Below are positions 20,401-32,400 of a stretch of 64,000 nucleotides of DNA, one piece after another (position 1 is the stretch's first letter; each line of letters opens with the position of its first letter). The translations under genes were made by a program, and so were the position numbers. The stretch spans positions 20,768,182 through 20,832,181 of the forward strand of contig OZ007507.1 of NCBI GenBank assembly GCA_963931865.1, read 5' to 3'. Origin of the DNA: Axinella damicornis. Taxonomy: Eukaryota; Porifera; Demospongiae; Axinellida; Axinellidae. Under the pieces are notes generated by a model. That model was not told the DNA's origin. It ran no database searches and saw only the letters and a program-made list of their open reading frames with translations.

Positions 20401-23400
20401 GGGGAGCAGCAGCCGAAGCGGACGCAATCGGGGGAGCTGTTGAAATCAGGGAAGAGCAGCTGAAGCGGATGCAGTAGGGGAGCAGCAGCTGTAGCGGACG
20501 GAAACCGGGAGTCATGAAGCAGATCAACGCAATCGGGGAGCAGCAGCTCTGCACAGAGAGCTGTCTGGCGCAGGATTACTCACATAGGAGAACGAGGGGG
20601 AAGTAGCTGAGCGAGCGAAGCTACTTGTACAAGTCATTTTTATTTGTAACTTACACATTGCAAGAAAGGCTGCAAGCGTGTTGTGTCCACAGACAAACGG
20701 ACATACAGCAATCACTACCCTTGCTGCACTTGTGTGTGCACGGGGTAATTGTCATAATAGTTCACTTGCTAGGTGAAGTGTACTACTTACAGAAATTAGG
20801 GGACACCGTTTATAAAACCAGCCAGTTAACTGGTTCTCAGTACTAGCGGTGTTCTGTCCAAGCACCAGCACTGGAGCTTGTAAAGCCTTGTATCGTCTGG
20901 AACGGAGGTTGGTGTTTACTGCATCTCATGTGGTGTCATGCTCCCTCCATTGCTACAGGCTGAGCCCGACATCTCTGGGTTTCCTGTGTACTCCTCCACT
21001 CCTGGTTCCTCGATCCCCCGGCCTGCACCTGGTTCCTCGATCCCCCGGCCTGCACCTGGTTCCTCGGTCCCCCGGCCTGCACCTGGTTCCTCGGTCCCCC
21101 GGCCTGCACTTTGCAGGAAGTGTGGCAGTGCTGGGAAGCTCAAGGTGATGCAGTCAGTGTAATGTGCGGTGTATTGCTGTGATGCAGTGTGTTTAATGTG
21201 CAGGGACATCGCTGTACACAATCAGTGGACGTCGCTTTGATAGTATAATGTGCAGGGACATCAACTGATGTGATGCTGTGTTCCGTCTACTGCAGATGTT
21301 GCGGTGTATCGTGTGCTGTCAACCATTCCACATGTTCTGTGCTGGTGTGAGTGGGACGGAGCCGTACACCTGCCCATTGTGCATCACCTGTGCTGTCTGT
21401 GGCCACGGAGACAGCGTACGTTCACGTGGTAACTTCACTGCTAACCAAAAGCTACCCCGCATGTCCTGTACTCTCCATCAGTGTGTGCGTTGTGCTGTGT
21501 GTGGACGATGGTTCCACCGGGGCTGTTTCAGTGACCACCAGTCTACCAGCAGCCACGACAGGTGGAAGTGTGTGGACTGTACCAAGTGCCTCGGCTGCAA
21601 GATCACCTCACCGGGCAAGGTACAGATGTAGGAGCACGGTTGCCATGGTGGTTGTAAGATAGCTTCTGATCTCTATCGATTGTGTTGCAGACTGCTGGCG
21701 ACCAGTGGAGAGATGACTTCAGCTACTGTGCAGACTGCTATCATCTCAAAGAGAAAGGTACCTCAGCTCATTGCTGCTGTCTGTTGCCAACCTGCGTCAC
21801 TGAATTGAACATTTCCTACACAGGCAACTACTGTCCAGTGTGTGGGGAGTGCTACTCCGACAGTGACTATGACTCAAAGGTCAGCCTGTTGCTCATATAT
21901 GTAGCCTCCAGCCCCTCTTCTAAGTACCAGATGGTTCCCATTGCCCCCTGTTGCCCTCCTCCCCAAGTGCCAGAAGTTCACCATCATTCCCCCTCCTCTG
22001 CAGATGGTTCAGTGTGGCCGCTGTGACCACTGGGTGCATGCCAAGTGTGAGGAAATGTCTGGTGAGATTGCATCATTGTACACAGTTCGTTCCTTGTTGG
22101 GACTCATTCATCCCCTCCACCTTGCAAGAATGCATCACAACACCACACGTCGCCATCTAGCTTGTTCCCACCACAAGTGGCCACTGGCTGGGGGCGAGCA
22201 ACCTGGATGGGGGTGTGGCCACCAGCTGGGGGCGTGGCCACCGGACAGGTGTCATATGGCCTTTCCTTGTCCTTGCAGATGAAGCGTATGAGATTCTGTC
22301 TGAGCTCCCCGAGTCCGTGGTGTTCCACTGCCAGCTATGTCGCAGAGCTGGTGTCGAGGGGGTGGAGTCTGGGGAGGAGCCTGCCTGGAGGATGGCTGTC
22401 AATGAATACATGCACAAGTCATTCAGCAAGGTGTGTGGAGGGGAGTGCGTTACCAGCAAATGCAGGCGAGGTCTGGCAATGTGATATGTGCTGGTACCTC
22501 CACAGATGGTGAGTGTGCTGACGAACTCTGGCCACAATGTGAGAGTGTTGCAGCCCAGTCTGGGAACCCAGCAGTTCTCTTCCGTGTTGCTGTTTGTCCG
22601 AGAGGTGGGAACAATGCTGGGGGTGTGTCTGCGGGACCACAAGCCCGGGTCCTTCTTGTACAAGTCTGCCCTCACCACAAAGAACAACTTCATCAAGGTG
22701 CACCACCTGCTCAGTTATATGTTGATTGACACAGTGACGCTGATGGTTGTGGCTTTAGATACCACTGTCGTTTGCTGCTCCTCTCTCCAGCTAATGGAGG
22801 AACACTTTCCCTGGTTCAGTGTGGATGGTGTAGGCCAGGGAAGGGAGGATAAGAAGGAAGGAGGAGAGGACAGTGACAGAAGGAAGCCGGACATACCCGA
22901 GCTGAGTTGGTAAGGATAACACACTGTGTTCCCTGTCACTGGTGTTCCTGTGTTACCCCCTGCTGTCCTTGTTCCTGTATTACCCCCTGCTGTCCTTGTT
23001 CCTGTATTACCCCCTGCTGTCCTTGTTCCTGTGTTACCCCCTGCTGTCCTTGTCCCTGTATTACCACCTGCTGTCCTTGTTCCTGTGTTACCCCCTGCTG
23101 TCCTTGTCCCTGTATTACCCCCTGCTGTCCTTGTTCCTGTATTACCACCTGCTGTCCTTGTTCCTGTATTACCCCCTGCTGTCCTTGTTCCTGTATTACC
23201 ACCTGCTGTCCTTGTTCCCGCGAGGCCCCCACTGCTGGTTCACGATCACTGCTATGCCTCTGGAGTACAGACAAGGGGGGATGTGCTTCAGGACTCACTG
23301 CTGCCGGGAGGCGTGTCACAAGGAGGCATGTCGCAACGAGACGTGTTGCAAGGTGACGTGTCGCAAGGAGGCGTGTTGCAAGGAGGCATGTCACAAGGTG

Positions 23401-26400
23401 TGTCACTAGGAGGCGTGTTGCTAGGAGACGTGTCGCAAGGAGACGTGTTGCAAAGAGACATGTCACAAGGAGACGTGTCGCAAGGAGGCGTGTCACAAGA
23501 TGTGTCACAAGGAGGCGTGTCACAAGGAGACGTGTTGCAAAGAGACGTGTTGCAAGGAGGCGTGTCACAAGGAGACGTGTCGCAAGGAGGTGTGTCACAA
23601 GGAGATGTGTTGCAAAGAGACGTGTCGCAAGGAGGCGTGTCACAAGGAGGCGTGTCACAAGGAGGTGTGTCACAAGGAGGCATGTCCCAAGGAGACAAGT
23701 TGCAAGGAGGTGTGTCGCAAGGAGGTGTATCACAAGGGCTGTGTAAGCCGGAGCAGAACCCTGTCAAGGATGGCAGACGGTGTGTGCTGTGTGCACTGGA
23801 GGGGGATGCCGAGTGCATGGTGAGTTGTAGGATCGAAAACCTGAATGGAGAGGGATACTTGAAGATAGTGATGCACCGATAAGGGATTTTAACCGATATT
23901 CCGATAACCGATTATTCATGGCCGATATAGGCCGATACCGATAACCGATCCGATATTGTAAGCTGACAATGCTAACACGTGGTTACACAATGCCAGTGTT
24001 CTCCCTGGGCCTGGAGCTGGTGCTCCATTCGGCTTAAATGAATACACTTACCAGGCTGTGAATACATAAACACGAATGCCTCATTTATCAGCCCAGTTAT
24101 CGGCAAATCTACCGATGCCGATACCCCGCAGGAAGGTCATTATCGGCCGATACCGATAGCCGATCCGATTATCGGTGCATCACTACTTGAAGATTGTAAC
24201 AATACTATTTGTAATGTGTATGCAGCTCTAGTTCGTGTACGGAAAATTTAGGCACTAAACACTATCAAGAGTTCATAACTCTTGACACTATTGACCACAC
24301 TCTTTGTAGCTTGTGAACCGTGGTACGTAGGTCATTGGAATGGCACAAACAGCCGAATTATATAGTGTGTAGCCTCATTCCGAGAAGAAAATAGTCGGGT
24401 ATCCACCATTTGTGCATGCATGTAATTAAACATGTATTCAAGCGAGGGGGGAGGGGAAATGATCTTGCCTATCCATGTGCTTGATGATCAGGTGATCCAC
24501 CCTCTACAAGCTCTTGTGCACTACTAGTCCTTGTTCTGGCTTGAGGTGCATATCAAGGGTACCTAGCTGCTGCAGGAGAGAGGAGAGTGTGCAGTCGAAT
24601 TTGAACTCCATCATCAATAAGCTCTTGTGGAGTGGAGTCTGTCAGGGGCACTCCCTTATTGTGTTGTCCATTCACAGACACAGTAGTGTGCATGCTGTAG
24701 GTAGCATGGGAACTGTTCCATCAGCGCCTGATACCAGCAATGTCACTGGGAGATGGACAACAGTAACATGCTGGTTGCTGCTCTCCTTGCAGGAGGCTGG
24801 TCGGCTGTTGCCCTGTGCAGTGGATGACTGGGTGCATGTCAACTGTGCTGTCTGGTCCGCAGAGGTCTACGAGGAGTGCTCTGGTGTACTGTGCAGCGTC
24901 CACACGGCCATCAGCAGGGGCGTGCGACTGGTAGGCGGCTGCTGGAACGTTCACTGCATGACTTCAGAGTGTGTTGGTTTGCTCTAGGCAACCTGGCCCT
25001 CAACTAGCCTCGTTCCCGGAGAGCCTGGGAACGAGGCTGGCCCTCAACTAATCACTGGAGTCGCTAGGCTGCACGTGCACGCGTGGACTCTGTCATATTC
25101 ATTGCACAGTAGAGACAGAGTTAGTGAACAGTGGTTGAACCAGTTGAGCGTGTGAGATGGAATTGGTGCCCATGTGACAGCATGTTTGATCTCCCTCTCC
25201 TTCCACCTCCCTCGGTCTCCCTCCCCAGCGCTGTGATATGTGTCGGGAGGTGGGGGCAACAGTGGGATGCTGTGCAAGCTGGTGCACGGCCAACTACCAT
25301 TTTCAGTGTGCCCGGAGGGCCAGGTGTCTCTTCCTCCAGAACAAGGAGGTGTACTGCGAGCTGCACACCAGCCTGGCAGAGGGAAAGGTAGGACGCCATT
25401 GCAAAGGTCATCTGTTGCTTGTTCCTCTCTGGTTGGATGCTAACATGATCTTTTGTTCAAAGCTTGTCCTGCACTTAATTGTAGCATAAATTACAAGATC
25501 AACAGCCAACCTAATTGCAGTTGAAATCTGTTTGTGATTAGCTTACTCTGTTCACTACTGTGTGGTCAAGAGTGTGTGAGGCGATGAGCCACCTTCAGCG
25601 GTGAAGGAGTGTCCAACTACACATGTACATGGAAGTTGGGTTGACAAATTCAATTGTGATAAGTTGTTGACAGGAAGCCATGCGTGCATGCACCTATTAC
25701 AGGTGATATGTAATGACAGCAACTCCTTAACCCTTTACCAGCTAATGACGCCTTAAGGTGTCATGAGACTTTCAGCTTCATGATGTCACATCCAGCAATG
25801 TCCTTGGGAGATAGGTTCTGCGACAGCAGAAAGGGCGGGACAGGAGGAGGTGGGTGGGTGCACCTGGAGGGTGCAACAGCATGGCCGTGTCTGGGCTCCG
25901 CGATAGAAAGGTCTTGGTCGGCACTGGGAGGTCCATTTCCGCCGTTTTTGGCATAACTGGACTTAGAAAGTAGCTGTCTTGCCTTGTAGGGCCTCCATTT
26001 CCAGCATACATCGCCCGTTTTCAGCTACGGCAGGTTGGCATTTCTCGGGAGGCTTGATTGCAAGCTCGTTAATTGGTGGGTGTGGTTAAGTCACGTATAT
26101 GCTCAGTATAGCTGAAATTACCTGTGTGAGCAGTTTCGAGCCCAGCAATGCCAGGGAACAGAATTAGGGTACATGTATGTTTAAGTGTTCTATATACTGA
26201 AAATGACCTAGAGAAAGAATTTGGCCCCTAAAGAGTTAATGCTGGAATTTGACTTGACATGTTTTGTGTGTGGTATGATGCTTGTCCACTGTACATGTTA
26301 CTATGATGTAGGTGGTGGCTCATGTGCTTCTGGTGCAATATGTACCAGTTGAGCTATTGAAGGGGTTCCTCCAGACACACCTGCATATTACCCCTACCCT

Positions 26401-29400
26401 GCCCCTCACTCTGCCTCTCACTCCTCCTCCATCCCTCACTCCACCCCTCACTCTTCCGTCCCTCACTCCTCCCCTGCCCCTAACTCCACCCCTCACTCTG
26501 TCCCTTTCTCCTCCGCCACCCCTCACTCCTTCATCCCTCACTCCTCCCTCACTCCTCCCTCACTCCTTCATCCCTCACTCCCTCGCTCTTCCATCCCTCA
26601 CTGTTCTCCCACCCCTCACTCCTCCCCCACCCTCACTCCTCCACCCCTCACTCCTTCCTCACTCCTCCCCCACCCCTCACTCCTACCTCACCCCTCACTC
26701 CTCGGTCCCTCACTCCTCCGTCCCTCACTCCTCCATCCCTCACCCCCTCACTCCTCCTCCGTCCCTCCACCCCTCACCCCCTCACTCCTCCGTCCCTCAC
26801 TCCTCCGTCCCTCCTCCACCCCTCATCCCCTCACTCCTCCGTCCCTCACTCCGTCCCTCACTCCTCCACCCCTCACCCCCTCACTCCTCCTCCGTCCCTC
26901 ACTCCTCCTCTGTGCCTCACCCCTCACTCCTCCCCCACCCCTCACTCCTCCTCCTCCGTCCCTCACCCCTCACTCCTCCCCCACCCCTCACTCCTTCTCC
27001 GTCCCTCATCCCTTACTCCTCCCCACCCCTCACTCCTCCTCCCCCACCCCTCACTCCTCTCCTCCGTCCCTCACTCCTCCAGGCTGTCCTCCCAGATGGT
27101 GAAGTTGCTGTGTTACGGTGTGTGGCAGTGGACGTGCATCCGGACAGGACAAGCCGGAAGATCCTACGGTGTCTCCAGCCTGACAGGACAAGCATTCAGA
27201 TAGGTAATACAGCAGTCCTAGTGGTGTGGTAGTCCAGTATAGAGGTAATACAGCAGTCCTAGTGGTGTGGTAGTCCAGTATAGAGGTAATACAGCAGTCC
27301 TAGTGGTGTGGTAGTCCAGTATAGAGGTAATACAGCAGTCCTGGTGGTGTGGTAGTCCAGTATAGAGGTAATACAGCAGTCCTAGTGGTATGGTAGTCCA
27401 GTATAGAGGTAATACAGCAGTCCTAGTGGTGTGGTAGTCCAGTATAGAGGTAATACAGCAGTCCTGGTGGTGTGGTAGTCCAGTATAGAGGTAATACAGC
27501 AGTCCTAGTGGTGTGGTAGTCCAGTATAGAGGTAATACAGCAGTCCTAGTGGTGTGGTAGTCCAGTATAGAGGTAATACAGCAGTCCTAGTGGTGTGGTA
27601 GTCCAGTATAGAGGTAATACAGCAGTCCTAGTGGTGTGGTAGTCCAGTATAGAGGTAATACAGCAGTCCTAGTGGTGTGGTAGTCCAGTATAGAGGTAAT
27701 ACAGCAGTCCTAGTGGTGTGGTAGTCCAGTATAGAGGTAATACAGCAGTCCTAGTGGTGTGGTAGTCCAGTATAGAGGTAATACAGCAGTCCTTATTGGT
27801 ACGGTAGTCGGGTATTGTGTGACTGTTCATGTGCTTGTGTGCATATTCAGGGTCGCTGTGTGTGCAAGGTGTAGGCTACCTCACAGAGCTCTCAGAGACA
27901 CCAACTGTTCTCCTGCCGGACCAGTACAGGTATGGCAAATGTTACCTGGCATGTGCTGTGCATACTGCGGGCGAATTGCGGACATGTTTGTACTATTTTG
28001 GTGGCTTTAGGAGTAGCTGTGATTTCTGGAGTGTGATATCCCCCACCGACCCCTGTACCTACACCCTCACAATCGCCACCCCCCGGGAGGAAGACTGGTG
28101 GGGAGGTCACACCCCCTCAAGGGAGGAGGGCACAGTGGAAGCACCTGAACTCGGCTATCCGTGTGTGACAGTTGGAGAGCACACCACCACCTGGGACACC
28201 CTCCATCACAGGGACACCCTCCGTCACAGGGACACCCTCCATCACGGGGACACCCTCCATCACGGGGACACCCTCCATCTCGGGGACACCCTCCATCACG
28301 GGGACACCCTCCATCACGGGGACACCCTCCATCACAGTGACGCCCTCCATCACAGGGACACCCTCCATCACACTGACAGGTAGGAGCTCGAGTATTTGGG
28401 GTTGAGTGATCGTTAACATTATGCAATTACCTTGAGGTCACTTTCATTATAGCGGATTGGGCATATGACAATTTGGCGGGTATCATTTTAACTGTCAGAA
28501 CTAATAGCAACCACTGTATTACCAATTCACGGAGTCCGGTGGCCAAGTGGCTGAAGTGCTGAACTGTGGACCTAGAAGTCACTCTTTCACCTCAGGTCTG
28601 ACCTCTTGGATAGACTCTGAGCAAGGGTTAGTATGTATGATGTCGCCTTCAAAACATCGTAGGTGTGATAGAACTGAAATCATGATTACAGTAATCATAA
28701 TGCACAGTTGCCCAGTCCTACTGCAGCAGCATGCATTTTCACCTCCATTGTGTACAGGAAACTGCCCACTACTCCACCCCCATCAACTCTCCAGCCCGCT
28801 CTGTCCCTGGATGGCTTCACAACTCTAGCGTTTGTTCCTGTGATCACGAAGCACTCTGAGCTGGTTCTCTACGGCATTCCCTCCACTGGTGACCACAAAG
28901 CACACTTCCCGAATGCTGAGGCCATCAGAAACTTTCGTATCCCCAAACGCAGACCTGTTCCTCCCTCCCCCTCTCCCGTCTTCTCCATGCCGTCCCTCTT
29001 CCAGGGCAGCACAGATGCAGTGCAGAGCTCCCGTTGTGTGAAGAGGTTCTCTGCTGGCCTCCCCTCCAATCCTTACAGTCTAACCTTCACTGTCTCCACC
29101 TCCCAGGGCCAGCAGTGGTCTAACAGCAGCCTGGAAGGCAAGTGGTGTGTGGCTGTTTATGACCCTGAGTTGCTGCTGAGAAACTGCATGTGACTACCGT
29201 ATAATTGCTCATCTGGGGAGACGGGAGACTCAGTGCCTTCTCCCCAGCAAGTGCTGTCCCGCTCAAACTGACAAGTACTGGTAACAGAAAGTGACTTGCT
29301 GTTTACCTACAGAGCTGTGGTGCTCTGTGATGGCCGACTTACAGCAGCAGAGAGCCAAACTCGATCTGCCCTTTGTCCCCTACGCTGGTGAGTGAGGTTC

Positions 29401-32400
29401 CAGCTGTCCATGTCATTCAGTTGCGGGAGGATCTCTGGTGTTATTCTAGGATTGCCTCCTTGCAGGTACGGATGTCTACCGTCAGTTTGGTCTCCAGCAC
29501 CCACTGGTGGTTCAGCTACTGGAGCAGCTGCCCAATGCTGAGAGGTGCAGTGGCTACCATTTTACCTACCACCGCCCAGAGAAGCTTTCAAGCTGGCAGG
29601 CAACTGTGAGTCTCCTGCATCCCTGTCTAGCACTCCCAGATCACGGTCTTTCTCCTCCCCTCCAGCGAGCAGCATTCAACCCCAGTGGCAGTGCTAGGAC
29701 TGAACCATTCAGTGGGTAAGCCCACCCTAAAGCTTCCTCATATTCAAATTCTGACCCCACCTCCTCTTCCCCAGTGTCCGTTCACCACGGGACATGTTCA
29801 GTTTCCTAAGATCCTACCTTCGTCCCCTGAAACCTGAAGTGGATCCCTCGGCTCTGGAGGCTGCCGTGGCAGTGGCTGAGATTGCAGGAGTGGCCAAGTC
29901 AGTTTCTTCTTTCTGTTTTACGTCAGCTGCTATAGTTGTTTGTCTCCCTCAACTGAGGTGCCTGTGTGTGTGTGTATGTTATCCCGTACTGTGTTAGTGA
30001 GGTGCCTGTGTGTGTGTTATCCCAGGATGCATGTACCCTGTTAGTGAGGTGCCTGTGTCTGTGTGTGTTATCCCAGGATGCATGTACCCTGTTAGTGAGG
30101 TGCCTGTGTCTGTGTGTGTTATCCCAGGATGCATGTACCCTGTTAGTGAGGTGCCTGTGTGTGTGTTATCCCAGGATGCATGTACCCTGTTAGTGAGGTG
30201 CCTGTGTCTGTGTGTGTTATCCCAGGATGCATGTACCCTGTTAGTGAGGTGCCTGTGTCTGTGTGTGTTATCCCAGGATGCATGTACCCTGTTAGTGAGG
30301 TGCCTGTGTCTGTCCCAGGATGCACGTACCCTGTTAGTGAGGTGCCTGTGTCTGTGTGTGTTATCCCAGGATGCATGGTACCCTGTTAGTGAGGTGCCTG
30401 TGTCTGTGTGTGTTATCCCAGGATGCATGTACCCTGTTAGTGAGGTGCCTGTGTCTGTGTGTGTTATCCCTCCCAGGATGCATATACCTTAAGGTCACTA
30501 TTATTTGCGGGTACTAATTTTAGCGAATTGGGCATGCAGCGGACTTGGCGAGTATTAATTTTAGCGTTTAAACTCACCAGAGCTGCTGGCAACTATTCCG
30601 TTCAAGGAGGCAACCACGCTCCTCAGCATGGCTCAGTCTGCTGGTAAAGGCTAGGTAGGACAAACTCACTTTTCAGAATGATGTCTCAGGTCTCGTAGAT
30701 AGCCTCTGATACAGCTAACTACCTTCGCAGATCGCTTCGTAGGTGGCTAGCTTGTGACTCGCTCCAATTAATGCACACGTATGTGACGTCACATGCTGCT
30801 AATACTATTGTTTGCAGGGTCAAAATTTAGTCAAATTCGCTAATTCACTAAATTTAATACCCGCAAATAATAGTGACCTTAAGATACCGTGTTAGTGAGG
30901 TGCCTGTGTGTGTTATCCCAGGATGCATGTACCGTGTTGGTGATGTGTCTGTGTGTGTTATCCCAGGATGCACGTATCGTGTAGGAGTGTTATCCCAGGA
31001 TGCATGTACCGTGTTGGTGAGGTGTCTGTGTCTGTGTGTTATCCCAGGATGCAATCTGCACTGGACCTCCCAATGGCCATGCGGTATCGCAACCTTCAGA
31101 AGACCTACAAGAACCACGTTGGAGTGTTTCAGTCTGGGATCCATGGCCTGGGGCTCTACTGTGTGAGGGAGATAGAACCCGGGGAGATGGTTATTGAATA
31201 TGCAGGGACAGTAATCCGCTCTGTGCTGACTGACAAACGGGAGAAGCTGTACGAGAGCAAGGTGTGTGTGTGTGTACGTGTGCGTACGTATTTCTGCGTG
31301 GTGTGTTTGTCTGTGCATGTGTGGTGCCCAGTGTGTGTGTGGTGCCCAGCGTGTGTGTGGTGTGTTTGTCTGTGCATGTGTGGTGCCCAGTGCGTGTGTG
31401 GTGCCCTGTGTGTGTGTGGTGCCCAGTGTGTGTGTGGTGCCCGGTGTGTGTGTGGTGCCCGGTGTGTGTGTGGTGCCCAGTGCATGTGTGGTGCCCAGTG
31501 CATGTGTGGTGCCCGGTGTGTGTGTGGTGCCCGGTGTGTGTGTGGTGCCCGGTGTGTGTGTGGTGCCCGGTGTGTGTGGTGCCCAGCGTGTGTGGTGCCC
31601 AGTGTGTGTGTGGTGCCCGGTGCATGTGTGGTGCCCGGTGCATGTGTGGTGCCCGGTGTGTGTGTGGTGCCCGGTGTGTGTGTGGTGCCCGGTGTGTGTG
31701 GTGCCCAGTGTGTGTGTGGTGCCCGGTGTGTGTGGTGCCCAGCGTGTGTGTGGTGCCCGGTGCGTGTGTGGTGCCCGGTGTGTGTGTGGCACCCAGTGCG
31801 GGGCCGGCTCCAGCTATTTTGGAGTGGTACGGCCACTGCTGAATGTAGTGCATAGAGGCACACCTTCATTTTTCAGTTATCAGGATGGGCTCTCCGTAGC
31901 ACATTCGTGCTTTGGCGCTGACTGCCATTGCTTTCCATGACCGTCTCACTCTTGACGTGGAAAGGAGAAATGTACATGTAAGTTGGCTGGAAGGGTACAT
32001 CACAAGCATCTCGTAGTTTGAAGGTTGCCGTCACTTTCGCACGGTGCGTTAGTCCTGTCTCCATTCCGTGTGTGTTGGTCTCGTCTCTAGCCTATGAAAA
32101 TCGACGCGATTCGAACCAAGACCCGTGAAAACATGGAGAAGTCTGTCCTTATGGTCTCGGCTTTTGATGGCGGAAGCCTCGAGGAAACTTTGGATGTACC
32201 TGTAGCTACGCACTCGTAAGTCAGAATCCCAGCAACGCCATTTTTCCTCCTCAAAAACTGGTATGGCCATGGCCGTACCGGTGGGCCCTGCAGTGTGTGT
32301 GATTCCCTGTGCATGTGTGGTGCCCTGTGTGTGTGTGGTGCCCAGTGTGTGTGTGGTGCCCGGTGTGTGTGTGGTGCCCGGTGTGTGTGTGGTGCCCGGT

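Noticed and set aside
27930..28010. 81-bp in-frame segment as coding between the two FYRN parts
   Set aside because: It is bounded by CAG|GTATGG and TTTAG, and removing it gives the FYRN alignment ([10 protein letters not shown]). Retention would keep the frame, so some transcripts could include it.
29138..29193. KMT2 reading through past 29137 to a stop at 29193
   Set aside because: The GC donor GAAG|GCAAGT joins in phase to exon 23, which continues the FYRC region.
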